DNA of 64,000 nt, from the NCBI GenBank assembly GCA_000955795.1, contig JYOB01000016.1, forward strand, positions 211,908 to 275,907, written 5' to 3'. This DNA is from Burkholderiaceae bacterium 26 (lineage in GTDB: Bacteria > Pseudomonadota > Gammaproteobacteria > Burkholderiales > Burkholderiaceae). Below, one piece after another: positions 18,452 through 27,600 of this stretch (position 1 is its first letter; the number at the start of each line of letters is the position of its first letter). The position numbers and the translations under genes were made by a program. Under the pieces are notes generated by a model that saw nothing but the letters and a program-made list of their open reading frames with translations, was not told the DNA's origin and did no database searches.

Positions 18452-19495
18452 ATGGACACCGGGCTTACGCCATCCCCGCTCGATGCGCATCTGCGTGCGT
18501 TCACGCCGGCCCAGGCCGCGTTGACCCGGCTGATCGGCACGCCGTTCCCAGATGACGACAGACGCCACTGGCAACTGCACGCCGTTGACCACGCCGCGCC
18601 CATGCAGGCGCCCATGCGATTAGGCATTCGCTCATCGCTGTGTGCGGTCGACGTTGTTGTTGAAGGTGCAAACCACCCCGCGCTCCACGCCATCGCACAC
18701 GAAGCCGATGCGCAACGCCGCACGGCGCTTGCCGGGCTTTGGCTGACACCGATGCTCGACACGCTGTCTGCTGCCGGGTTGGGAGATGCCGCCCTGGCGA
18801 CGTTCGCGCCCGAACACAACGGTGCGCAACGCAGCGGACAGCCGGAACTGACGATGCGGCTCGACGGGCCATACGGTGAAACGCCATGCCGCATCGCCAC
18901 GCTGGATTGGCATGCCGCCCCGCCCGCACCACCCCTGGCCGATCGCAACGCTGTGCTTGCACAACTCGGCGTGGTGGGCCTGCCGGTGGGCGTTCGTATC
19001 GCCAGCCGTCGATGCGCAACGCACACCCTCTCTTCGCTTGCGGCCGGCGACGTTCTGCTCGGCTGGGGCCAGCACGCCTATTGCCCCGACACCGATGCAG
19101 GCGCCGTACGCCTGACATGCGGTGACAGCCGACGCGCCCACTTCACTGCCCATGCTCACTACAAGGAAGGCACTGTGACGATCCTCGATGTTCCTACGCT
19201 CGCTGACGACGACACCACCTCCGCACACGACACCACAACCGAAAGAACTGACGGCATCGCAGTAGAAGCACTGGAAGTGCCCGTACACCTTGAGGTTGCC
19301 GTGATGAGCCTACCGCTGGCCGAGCTGGCCGCGCTGGCACCAAACCACGTCTTGCAGTTGCCCGTCTTGCTGCGTGATGCCACGGTACGCCTGGTCTGCC
19401 ACGGCCAGACGCTCGGCCACGGGCAGCTCGTGGCAGTGGGTGAGCATCTCGGCTTGCAGGTCTCTGCCATGAGCGCGCGCCATGCAGAACATTGA
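18452..19495 (+). CDS. hrcQ: HrcQ, cytoplasmic C-ring/sorting-platform protein
   Basis: The protein has 347 residues from the ATG at 18452 and is SctQ/YscQ-like. The N-terminal half is divergent. The C-terminal region (about 265-345) has the SpoA pattern (PVHLEVAVMSLPLAELAALAPNHVLQLPV ... LGHGQLVAVGEHLGLQV). A second SpoA-like segment may precede it around 190-235. It is a single full-length gene rather than a split hrcQA/hrcQB. Its 3' end overlaps hrcR by 14 nt. The longer upstream reading is not used because it overlaps hpaP by over 70 nt. Confidence 0.92.
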   Translation: MDTGLTPSPLDAHLRAFTPAQAALTRLIGTPFPDDDRRHWQLHAVDHAAPMQAPMRLGIRSSLCAVDVVVEGANHPALHAIAHEADAQRRTALAGLWLTPMLDTLSAAGLGDAALATFAPEHNGAQRSGQPELTMRLDGPYGETPCRIATLDWHAAPPAPPLADRNAVLAQLGVVGLPVGVRIASRRCATHTLSSLAAGDVLLGWGQHAYCPDTDAGAVRLTCGDSRRAHFTAHAHYKEGTVTILDVPTLADDDTTSAHDTTTERTDGIAVEALEVPVHLEVAVMSLPLAELAALAPNHVLQLPVLLRDATVRLVCHGQTLGHGQLVAVGEHLGLQVSAMSARHAEH

Positions 19496-20132
19496 ATTCG
19501 CCTCGCTCATCATTGCGGCGGTCGCCATTGCGCTGTTGCCGTTTGCCGCCATGGTGGTCACGTCGTACACCAAGATCGTGGTCGTGCTCGGGCTGCTGCG
19601 CAACGCGCTGGGCGTGCAACAGGTTCCGCCCAGCATGGTGCTCAACGGCATTGCGATGATCGTGTCGTGCTTCGTAATGGCCCCCGTTGGCATGGAGGCC
19701 ATGCAGCGCGCCCACATGCAACTCAATGATTCCAGCGCGAACGTCAGCCAGGTCATGCCGCTGCTCGATGCCGCGCGCGAGCCGTTCCGGCAGTTTCTGG
19801 ACAAACACACCAATGCACGCGAGAAAGCGTTCTTCATGCGCTCGGCGCAGCAACTCTGGCCGCCAGCCAAAGCCGCACAGCTCAAGGAAGACGACCTGAT
19901 CATCCTCGCGCCCGCCTTCACGCTGACGGAGCTGACGGCGGCATTCCGCATCGGCTTCCTGCTGTATCTGGTCTTCATCGTGATCGACCTCGTGATCGCC
20001 AACCTGCTGATGGCGTTGGGGCTGTCGCAGGTGACGCCCAGCAACGTGGCCATTCCGTTCAAGCTGCTGCTCTTCGTGGTGATGGACGGCTGGTCTGTGC
20101 TGATTCACGGCCTGGTCAATACCTATCGTTAA
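19482..20132 (+). CDS. hrcR: HrcR, export-gate membrane protein
   Basis: The protein has 216 residues and belongs to the SctR/YscR/FliP family. The signature TSYTKIVVVLGLLRNALG and the PSNVAIPFKLLLFVVMDGW C-terminal block are both clear. Four transmembrane helices form the core of the pentameric export gate. It overlaps hrcQ by 14 nt and lies 10 nt before hrcS. The length is standard. Confidence 0.98.
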   Translation: MQNIEFASLIIAAVAIALLPFAAMVVTSYTKIVVVLGLLRNALGVQQVPPSMVLNGIAMIVSCFVMAPVGMEAMQRAHMQLNDSSANVSQVMPLLDAAREPFRQFLDKHTNAREKAFFMRSAQQLWPPAKAAQLKEDDLIILAPAFTLTELTAAFRIGFLLYLVFIVIDLVIANLLMALGLSQVTPSNVAIPFKLLLFVVMDGWSVLIHGLVNTYR

Positions 20133-20142
20133 AGGGGGCGCC

Positions 20143-20403
20143 ATGGACTACGACAACATCACGCGCCTGACCAGCACGGCGCTCATGCTGTGCCTGTTGG
20201 TGTCTTTGCCCGCTGTGGCGGTGTCCGCCATTGCCGGGCTGCTGATCTCGTTCGTGCAAGCCGTGACCTCGCTGCAGGACAGCAGCATCTCGCACGGTCT
20301 GAAACTCATCATCGTATCGGTGGTGATTGTGGTGGCTGCGCCGTGGGGGGCTGCATCGATCCTGCAGTTCGGCAACACGATCCTGCAATCGCTCTTCCAG
20401 TAA
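20143..20403 (+). CDS. hrcS: HrcS, export-gate membrane protein
   Basis: The protein has 86 residues and belongs to the SctS/YscS/FliQ family. Two hydrophobic hairpin helices (residues about 13-38 and 52-72) flank the conserved SFVQAVTSLQD turn. It joins HrcR and HrcT in the export gate. It has an AAGGGGG ribosome site and normal family length. Confidence 0.97.
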   Translation: MDYDNITRLTSTALMLCLLVSLPAVAVSAIAGLLISFVQAVTSLQDSSISHGLKLIIVSVVIVVAAPWGAASILQFGNTILQSLFQ

Positions 20404-20412
20404 GGGGGTGCC

Positions 20413-21342
20413 ATGACACGTATCTCCGCCTCGACGCCCAACGTTCTCTCGTTGCCCGATCCGGTACAGGCACCGCAGAACACGGCCGCGCCGCACCATC
20501 GCAAGCATCACCGGCATGGCGCGCACGGGCACCACCATTGGGCCGAGCAGCTGGTCGAAGATCAACTGCACCGCCACAAGCACGTCGCGCAGGTTGCGAA
20601 GCGCGTTCGCCGGCCGCGCACGGGCAAGCGCAGCGCAGCGGGTTCACCCGAAGAGCCCATCACCGACAGCACGTTCGAAGAACTGCTCCTCATGCTGGAA
20701 GAGCACGCGCGCAAGGTCGAGCCCATGGTGATTGGGCTGTCGTCCCGGCAGGGCCAGCGCGACGACGATGACGAACAGTCGCGAGACCACCGCAGCGCCC
20801 AGGGCCGTCGTGCCCTGCTGCTGCAGTACTTGCAGGAACAAGCCGCCGAGACCGATGCCGCCGCACCGCAGAAAGCCGCAGCCGCCGAAACCGGCGCGTT
20901 GCCAGCCGACACGCTGCTGCAAGACGTGGAGTCGTCCAGCTACCAGCGCCTTGAACAGGAGTTGCTTGCCGTGCGGCATGCCATGCATACGGGCCACCCG
21001 ATGCCGCTGCGCATGGCGTTCGACATCCTGCGCAGCTATCTGAAACAGGCGCCAATCGAAGGCACGCCAGGTACGCTGGCCGCCGTAAAAGACCGGCTGC
21101 TGGCAACCAGCACGCCACAACACACCGCCAGCGTGCAGACTGACCGCGAAAAGACGTTCAACCTGCTGTTTCCGCTCTTGCTGCTGAGTCCTTCGCGGCC
21201 GCGCATTGGCCGCGAGCGCGGCGAGAGCATCGCACGCAGCAGCGCCGTCGCGCGCCGCTGGACAACCGAACTCTGGTCTTACCGGGCGGGGCTGGGTCTG
21301 GCCCTGCCTCCGCTTCCTGATCCTTCCCCGCAATCACCATGA
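20413..21342 (+). CDS. hpaA: HpaA (Ralstonia HrpV), T3SS control protein and possible effector
   Basis: The protein has 309 residues. The N-terminal region has a His-rich tract (about 28-42) and a basic KRVRRPRTGKR cluster (63-73) resembling the nuclear-localisation signals of Xanthomonas HpaA. The remainder is helical. In Xanthomonas HpaA is secreted and its export releases HpaB to serve late effectors. Its location between hrcS and hrcD is diagnostic. The stop overlaps the hrcD start (ATGA). Confidence 0.8.
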   Translation: MTRISASTPNVLSLPDPVQAPQNTAAPHHRKHHRHGAHGHHHWAEQLVEDQLHRHKHVAQVAKRVRRPRTGKRSAAGSPEEPITDSTFEELLLMLEEHARKVEPMVIGLSSRQGQRDDDDEQSRDHRSAQGRRALLLQYLQEQAAETDAAAPQKAAAAETGALPADTLLQDVESSSYQRLEQELLAVRHAMHTGHPMPLRMAFDILRSYLKQAPIEGTPGTLAAVKDRLLATSTPQHTASVQTDREKTFNLLFPLLLLSPSRPRIGRERGESIARSSAVARRWTTELWSYRAGLGLALPPLPDPSPQSP

Positions 21343-22313
21343 ACAAGCACATCCGCGTGTTGGCAGGCGCGCATGCCGGCGCCTGCCTCGACCTGACGCC
21401 GGGCCGCTGGACGGTAGGCCCCGACGTACAAGCCAGCATCCGCATCTCTGATTGGGCGGGCGATCCGATCGCGCTGCTTGTCGATACGGAACACGGCGTC
21501 CTGATTGAATCCGACGATGGCGGCAGCACCTGGGACGACCTGACCCCCCGCCGCTTTGGCGAGGTCATTCTCTGTGTCGGCCCGGCCGGCGAGGCATGGC
21601 CGTCCGACCTCGCACTGCTGGAGCGCGTGCTATCGCCCGCAGCGACCGAGGCCAGCACCCAGAGCGTTGCCGCTGTGCAAGCCCCTGCTTCCGACACACC
21701 CACGCCTGCCCGGCCTCGCGCACGCAAAGGCTGGATGGGCGTGACGGCAGTCGCGCTGCTCACGCCGTGCGCACTGCTGCTGGCATCGACACGCGAAACA
21801 TCCTCCGCCGCGCATTCCGCAGCCACGGCACAAATACCGCTGATCGAACGTGTGCGCACATGCCTGGCACTGCACCGCATCGACGGCTTGCAGATCGAGC
21901 AGCACGATAACGAGATCGTCGTGCACGGCATCGTGACGTCAGCCGCCGAAGAGCTCGCCACACTGCGCGATCTGCGAGCGGTGTCAGCGTCTGTCCACAC
22001 CGATCTTTCAATCGCGCAGGAGGTCATTGAAAACCTGCGTGAATCGCTGCAGGAACCGGGGCTGCGCATCAGCTACCTGGGCAGCAACCGGTTCTCCATC
22101 ACGGGGCCAGCCATGCACCCCGAACGGGTTCGTGCAACGGCAGACCATGTGCGCAGCGACCTGGGCGGCAACATCAAGGACATCGCCCTGGACATCACGC
22201 AGGCACGCACGCGTGACCCCAAAGCCGATGCCACATCCGCACTTTCGGTGGATGAACTGAGCTATATCGAAAGCTCCGACGGCACCAAAGATTTTCTCGC
22301 TGCGCAGCGTTAA
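21339..22313 (+). CDS. hrcD: HrcD (HrpD5; Ralstonia HrpW), outer inner-membrane-ring protein
   Basis: The protein has 324 residues and is SctD/YscD-like. An N-terminal FHA-like cytoplasmic domain (about 1-95, VLAGAHAGACLDLTPGRWTVG) is followed by a Pro/Arg linker, one transmembrane helix (about 131-150) and periplasmic ring-building domains (about 165-300). In Ralstonia this gene is called hrpW and must not be confused with the harpin HrpW of Pseudomonas. It forms the ring that encloses HrcJ. Confidence 0.88.
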   Translation: MNKHIRVLAGAHAGACLDLTPGRWTVGPDVQASIRISDWAGDPIALLVDTEHGVLIESDDGGSTWDDLTPRRFGEVILCVGPAGEAWPSDLALLERVLSPAATEASTQSVAAVQAPASDTPTPARPRARKGWMGVTAVALLTPCALLLASTRETSSAAHSAATAQIPLIERVRTCLALHRIDGLQIEQHDNEIVVHGIVTSAAEELATLRDLRAVSASVHTDLSIAQEVIENLRESLQEPGLRISYLGSNRFSITGPAMHPERVRATADHVRSDLGGNIKDIALDITQARTRDPKADATSALSVDELSYIESSDGTKDFLAAQR

Positions 22314-22355
22314 GGCGCCTGTACGTTCTTGCCATTCCCTCTTCAGGAGACCCCT

Positions 22356-22601
22356 ATGTTTGATCACTTCTCGCTCGACATCATCGAAACGTTTGACGGC
22401 ATTCAGGCTTTTGCCAAGCAGGAAGGCCCAAAGGATTTCGGCCCGCTGAACAAGGCCATCGAAGCGCTCAAGCGTACCGCCATGGACATGGAACAGCGCG
22501 CCATTCGTGCGACGGACGTCAACAACCGCGAGCAGCTTCGCGTGCTGTCGCATGGTTTTTCCAGCGCCGCACAAGTGTGCTCGGGGTTGATCCCGGCATA
22601 A
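22356..22601 (+). CDS. hrpX: HrpX (HrpD6), small Hrp2-specific T3SS protein
   Basis: The protein has 81 residues from the ATG at 22356, with a CAGGAGA site. It is helical and soluble, with no membrane segment. Position between hrcD and the pilin gene matches hrpD6 in Xanthomonas and hrpX in Ralstonia. Its biochemical role is not well defined in the family. It is not the AraC regulator HrpX of Xanthomonas. Confidence 0.78.
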   Translation: MFDHFSLDIIETFDGIQAFAKQEGPKDFGPLNKAIEALKRTAMDMEQRAIRATDVNNREQLRVLSHGFSSAAQVCSGLIPA

Positions 22602-22623
22602 CGAGCGCACCGCGCAGACGGGC

Positions 22624-22647
22624 TTCGCGAGACGACATCACATTTCG
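22624..22647 (+). promoter_or_regulatory. hrpII box upstream of the pilin gene hrpY
   Basis: TTCG at 22624-22627 and 22644-22647 are exactly 16 nt apart, each followed by C. I do not see a YANNNT element at the canonical 30-32 nt, unlike the other boxes. It would allow extra pilin transcription from inside the hrcU operon, about 160 nt before the hrpY ATG. Confidence 0.65.
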
Positions 22648-22810
22648 CTTCCTCGCCAGTCCAGCGCAGAGAAATCCACGAAGATGACTTCACGGCGAAC
22701 ACAACAGCAACACGTTCGCTAAACCGAATCAGCGGCATCCCATACCGGGGTGTTGTTGAAAAACCCGGCTCTCACCCGAGACCACTCATCCACTGCAAAA
22801 GGAGTTTTCC

Positions 22811-23011
22811 ATGACCATTCAAACCGCTACCGCAGGCGTGCGCGATTTTGCTAGCGACGTGTCGTTCAACGCCCAAAACACGGCCATCACCAAGGAAGGC
22901 GAGGCTGACATGCTGAACGCGGCCAAGCTGCAAAACGAACTGAACCGCACCAACATGTTCGCCAAGCTGATGGAAGCGGGCCCGAAGGCCGCCAAGGACC
23001 TGATCTCGTAA
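22811..23011 (+). CDS. hrpY: HrpY, Hrp pilin
   Basis: The protein has 66 residues with an AAAGGAG ribosome site. It is small, has no Cys, Trp or signal peptide, and carries a helical C-terminal half (DMLNAAKLQNELNR ... AKLMEAGPKAAKDL) like Hrp2 pilins (HrpY, HrpE). Such pilins polymerise into the extracellular conduit for harpins and effectors. It has its own hrpII box upstream and a terminator downstream. Confidence 0.92.
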   Translation: MTIQTATAGVRDFASDVSFNAQNTAITKEGEADMLNAAKLQNELNRTNMFAKLMEAGPKAAKDLIS

Positions 23012-23050
23012 TGGTCCGTTCTGGACGGCACACCTTGTGCCGCCAACGTT

Positions 23051-23085
23051 CGGGAACGGGGCCGCGCCGTTCCCGAGCGGTTTTT
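23051..23085 (+). terminator. Terminator between the two pilin genes
   Basis: CGGGAACGG and CCGTTCCCG form a perfect 9-bp stem around a 7-nt loop, followed after 4 nt by a run of five T. It should reduce transcription from hrpY into the second pilin-like gene, which has no hrpII box that I can find. Confidence 0.75.
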
Positions 23086-23181
23086 CAACACACCGCACCG
23101 CGCGCTTCTGCTGTTCTCTGTTCTCGGCCCATCGCGCCGCCGCCCGATTCACTGAATCCGACCTGCTACCGCGATCCCGAC

Positions 23182-23424
23182 ATGACACCGATCCACCGCA
23201 ACGTTTCCGCAGCTCCTGCGACCCCTGCGCCGGACGAATCCACTTCGCGCCTTGTACACGCCCACACAGGTGCGCGCGCATCGGGCACGTTGCAAGCTGT
23301 GGTATCCGCCGGCACGCAAGACATGCTGAACGCAGCCCATCTGGAAGATGAGCTGAACCGCACACAGGCATTCGCCAAGCTGATGGAAGCCGGCCCGAAA
23401 GCGGCCAAAGATCTGCTGGTGTAA
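23182..23424 (+). CDS. Second Hrp pilin-like protein (HrpY paralogue)
   Basis: The protein has 80 residues from the ATG at 23182. Its last 35 residues match HrpY almost position for position (DMLNAAHLEDELNRTQAFAK then LMEAGPKAAKDL), whereas the N-terminal 45 residues (Pro/Ala/Thr-rich) are unrelated and longer. It therefore looks like a duplicated pilin that keeps the polymerisation helix but carries a different N-terminal surface. It lies 3 nt before hpaB. A longer reading from 23011 crosses the terminator hairpin and is rejected. It could be a minor or tip pilin or a non-assembling regulator. Confidence 0.75.
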   Translation: MTPIHRNVSAAPATPAPDESTSRLVHAHTGARASGTLQAVVSAGTQDMLNAAHLEDELNRTQAFAKLMEAGPKAAKDLLV

Positions 23425-23427
23425 AGC

Positions 23428-23883
23428 ATGAGCATCGAACGGCGCGACAGCCTCATCCGCGACATGTGCATGCATCTGCAGATTCCGGATGCCGATGCCA
23501 TCATCGCCGCCGGCAGGCTCACGGTTGAAGGGTTCGAAGTCATCATCGATGCAGTCGAGGAAGACCTCGATGCGTTCTACCTGAACTTCGACTACGGCAT
23601 CGTCACAGGCGGCCGCACGCTGCGCGTGTTCCGCCTCATGCTTGAAGCCAACGTCACCATCTATGCGCAAGACCATGCCCAGCTGGGGCTGGATGGCGAT
23701 ACGGGCGGCATCATCCTGATCGTGCGCGTGGCGTACGACCCCGACATCGACGGTGAACAGCTAGCCGAACTGCTGGGCCACTATGCCGAGCACGGCCGCT
23801 ACTGGCGCGACAACATCCTGCAGACCACCGACGACATGTTCGAGAACCTCGCGAACGGCACCTACGTCTGGATTCGCGCTTAA
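23428..23883 (+). CDS. hpaB: HpaB, general T3SS export chaperone
   Basis: The protein has 151 residues, is acidic and small, and has the CesT/SycE-type alternating alpha-beta pattern (LEANVTIYAQDHAQLGLD, GGIILIVRVAYDPD). HpaB binds many effectors, docks them at HrcN and blocks premature export. Its location as the last gene after the pilin is exactly that of hpaB in Xanthomonas. Translation is probably coupled to the upstream pilin paralogue (3-nt gap). Confidence 0.82.
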   Translation: MSIERRDSLIRDMCMHLQIPDADAIIAAGRLTVEGFEVIIDAVEEDLDAFYLNFDYGIVTGGRTLRVFRLMLEANVTIYAQDHAQLGLDGDTGGIILIVRVAYDPDIDGEQLAELLGHYAEHGRYWRDNILQTTDDMFENLANGTYVWIRA

Positions 23884-23927
23884 CGCGCAATGCCAGGCGT
23901 GAACGACAACGCTTCCACCCGAGCGGC

Positions 23928-23989
23928 TTCGCAGCACCCGTGATGATTTCGTGAACGCGAACGTCCGCTGTCATATAACGCCGTACGCT
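23928..23989 (+). promoter_or_regulatory. hrpII box promoter of chaperone gene 1
   Basis: TTCG at 23928-23931 and 23948-23951 are 16 nt apart (next bases C and T), with TACGCT at 23984-23989, 31 nt downstream. The predicted start site is near 23996, which fits the ATG at 24060. Confidence 0.82.
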
Positions 23990-24059
23990 CGCGGCATTAC
24001 ATGCCAAGGTGCTCGTTGAAGCTGACGCGTCGGCTCGGCGGCATCGCCAATCCAAGTTC

Positions 24060-24470
24060 ATGTCCGCCTCACGCACACCGTATCTCCCAACCATAGACAT
24101 CCCGCTTCTACGCGCCGGTGAGTTCTTCCCGTTCGCTGCGCACCCCATCCTCATCGGCGCATACCAGCTCTGGTTCACCTGTGATGCAGGTGTAGATGCA
24201 GATGCTGATCCCGGGTCGGTCACCGTTTGTATCGACCTCGGCAAGCCGCTCGAGATCAACATTGACGAAGCACTGCACGTGATCCTCGGGCTCTGCCTCG
24301 GTCTGCCAGCTTCGTCGCGGGGCGTGGTGGCGCAGCAGGCGCGCACCGGCACGCTGGTCTATCGCTTTCCTTACACGCTTCACGACGACCCGACGGGCGC
24401 CCTGCTCGTTGACGCAATGTCCGGGCTTGCTGCCTCAGCCATATCGGTCTCAAAGTGGTCAGTGCACTGA
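24060..24470 (+). CDS. CesT-like effector chaperone 1
   Basis: The protein has 136 residues from the ATG at 24060. Its middle segment (IDLGKPLEINIDEALHVILGLCLGLP, then SSRGVVAQQARTGTLVYRFPYTL and a DDPTG block) parallels the protein at 31882-32253 closely. Both are small, acidic and alpha/beta like class I T3SS chaperones. It lies immediately before the 1240-residue effector candidate, which starts from its own hrpII promoter, suggesting a dedicated chaperone-effector pair. An alternative GTG start at 24009 would sit too close to the predicted transcript start. Chaperone function is inferred. Confidence 0.68.
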   Translation: MSASRTPYLPTIDIPLLRAGEFFPFAAHPILIGAYQLWFTCDAGVDADADPGSVTVCIDLGKPLEINIDEALHVILGLCLGLPASSRGVVAQQARTGTLVYRFPYTLHDDPTGALLVDAMSGLAASAISVSKWSVH

Positions 24471-24500
24471 CGGATTGCGCGTGGGCCGGTGGCATGCAGC

Positions 24501-24561
24501 TTCGCCATCGTCACGGCGGATTCGCATTGCACGCGCGTTTGTCATTCGGCCGCATCAAAGT
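24501..24561 (+). promoter_or_regulatory. hrpII box promoter of the AWR-like effector 1
   Basis: TTCG at 24501-24504 and 24521-24524 are 16 nt apart, each followed by C. CAAAGT at 24556-24561 lies 30 nt downstream. The predicted start is about 35 nt before the ATG at 24604. Confidence 0.87.
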
Positions 24562-24603
24562 GGTATGCCGATTGACCACGCCAGTGCCTGAACATTCCGA
24601 GCC

Positions 24604-27600
24604 ATGCCACCTTCACGCCTGTTGCCCGTCAACGTGCCGACATCTCCGTCGGAGTACGAGACACTCCACGACTTCGCTGCGCGCACACCATCGCCTCCGC
24701 CTGAGGGCAGCGCTGCTCCGCAGCCTCGCAAAAAAGGTGGCTGGCTCGGCAACCTGAAATCGCGCGTGCGCGAAAAGCTGCCCAAGAGTGACGAGACAGA
24801 GCTGGCCACGCTGTTAAGCGATCGCAAGCGCTCCGGTGCATCGTTCAATACGGTGGACAACTACAAGGCGCCCACGCGCGGCACGTTGACGACCACGCCC
24901 GAGGCAACGCCGCAGGCCGCCGAGGGCACCCCGCACCCTGCCACACCGCAGGTGCAGGAACATCACGAGACACGCCGCGCGGCACGTTCGCAGCGCAAAA
25001 CGTCAACCATGATGCAGCGCGCTGAACAGGGTGCGCAGCGCTTGCGCCAACGCGGAAAGCCACCGACGCCCCAGGCGGCATCATCGACCGCAGCGTTGAC
25101 GGTTCCGGCTACGGCCGAAGCGTTCCGCCAGAGCATTGCGCAGTTGTTCCGCACGGCGGGCAGTGCAAGCGAACGTGAACTGCTGGCCGATCGGCTCGGC
25201 GTCTTGGCGGCTCCAGCGCAGGGCAGCTCGTCCGCAGCAGGCAGCTACATCCGCCCGATGTTGGCGGCGCGCGCGCTGGCGGCCACCAGCGGCGGCAATG
25301 CAGGCGATGCGCTGCGGGTGCTGCAGCACGTTTCGCATGCGGTGCACTTTGATGCTGCCGCCTTTGCGGCACCTCTACCGACGCCGAGCCATGACGGCTC
25401 AACACGTTCCACGGGCAGCTCTTCGTTGGGCATGGGCCGCCTGTTCAATGAGACGGCATCGGCAACGTCGTCGCAGCGCTCCAGCGCGTCTGACCTGGGC
25501 TTGTCGCATCTGTTCGGTGCGGACGAAACGTCGGCACATGGTGCCGAAGCCAGCGGTAGCGGGACGGTTGATCAGGAAAGCCCGCGTTCGCTCTCCCGGC
25601 AATCCAGCCTGTCAGCCCAGTACGGCTCAGACGGCTCCGCTGGTTCTTCACGCAGCCTGACGGTCCCGCCAATGCCGCAGGGCATGAGCGATGATGGCGT
25701 GGCAAGCGCGGCCTGGCGCACGGCGCAGTTGCTCTCGCGCAGTCACCACGGTTTTGAAGCGCTGACCGGCCTGATGCAGACCCCGCCCACACCGGAGCAG
25801 GCGCACACCGCACGCGCCTTCCTGCAGGCGGCTGACCATGTGCATACAGCCGCCACCACGGCGGCCGACCCCACCGCCCTGTTGCACGCCCACCCGGCTG
25901 GCAGCGGCACCCAGGCCGAGTCACTCGCCGTCAACGTCATGCACGCCGCTGCGCTCAAGCTGCGCGGCGAGCCCGTCAGCGCGCAACAGGCCGGTGTCCT
26001 TTTTGCGTGGCACCAGGGCTTTCGTGAAGACGGTCCGGGCTCGGATCTGGCCAACACCAAGGCACGCCTGGCGAAGTTTGTCGGGCGCACCATTCCGCGG
26101 GTGGAAAAGCAAACCACGGGCAGCCATTTCTGGCAGATGATCGGCAAGAAGAAATCGCCGCTGTCATCGGCTGCGCTCGGCATGCACGGCGCACAGCGGC
26201 CTGGACTCGTCAAGGAAATGGACACCTATACGGCGGCGCTGCGATCGATGATCGAAACGCTTGCGCAGGCTGGCAATGCACCGCCGCTGCACACCATCGC
26301 GCACCCGGGCGATCTTTGGCGCGGCGCGATCCTTGCGCACTGGGCCGGGCTGGCAGCGAACAACGCACCGTTGAGCGACTACGCGCTCACGGCAGAGAAG
26401 CTGCGGGCGCTGCAACCGGAAGTGGGCGCAGCAGTCAGCCGCATGCAGCGCGAAAACGCCGAGCCGACCGCCATCGCCCGCACGCCGGGCAGCTCGCCGG
26501 CCCACCAGGAATTCGCGCAACTCGTGGCCCTGACCGGACTGACCGACGATGCAGACAGCCGGGCCTGGGCGCAAAACCGGTTGAACACGTTGACCCTGCC
26601 GCAGGTGAACGCCGCGCAGGCCCACGTGGCGCAGCTCATCGACCACGCCGGCCTGGTGGGCGAGCCGCCGGAATACCTGGTGGGGCTGCAGCCATCAGCC
26701 GCGCTGTTGCGCTACTGGAGTGCCCACGCGGGCGAGGCCGCCGAGGCGCCCGCATTCCGAAGCGCACTTGATCGCGCCGACAAACTCGAGCACCCGGAAG
26801 ACCTCAAGATGCAGGCGCCCACCATCGAAGACGCGCGCAAGACCATCGAGACGCTGCTCACGTCCATGGAATCAGGCAACAAGGTGCGCCTGTCCAACGG
26901 TGGCTGGATTGGCGGCAGCACGGCCGGCGTATCGACAGGCTTGTCACACGTCGGCAAGGCGTTGCCAGTGCCCGTATCGGTACAACTGGACGCCAATTAC
27001 GGCAGGGGCCGCCAGGCCGTGGTGGAAATCGGCCGCAGTTCACACGGGCGCGACGTATTCGTCGGCACCGACCGCACGATGCGCGCCTCAGTCGGTGTGG
27101 GCGCCTCCGTTGGCTACGACCTCAAAACCTGGGGCAAGCGCCTGCGCGCCAACCTGCTCGCCGTCAAGGTCACGCCATTCGATCTGGAGACAGGTGAGCC
27201 GCGCGGCGTGGTCATCCGGGCCACACGGCCCACGCAGCGCCCAGTGGAAGGCCACGACGACTGGGAACCCATCAAGTACGACGACAAGGCTGCGGCCGAT
27301 GCCATCGTCAAGGCCACCAACCTGCTGTTCGAGCAGGCGAGCGCCGCGCCCGAGCACCGGCCCAATGCCGACACGCTGTGGAATACGCTGGCACAGCACT
27401 TCGGCGAAAGCGGTGGCAGCGGCGGCATTTCCATCAGCTGGGTCGACCAGACCAAGAAGCGCTGGCGCGCGTCGATGGACGCGAGCGTTGGCATGAACGT
27501 ACGTGTGAGCAGCCCTCACACCCCGGTGCGGATCGGCCCGTCGGCACGGCTGCGCGGCGAGAAGACGCTCAGCAACACGGCCACCCTGCAGGAGAAGACC

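Noticed and set aside
23011-23181. N-terminal extension of the second pilin gene back to 23011
   Set aside because: It would begin at the hrpY stop and translate through the terminator hairpin; the ATG at 23182 gives a pilin-like size.
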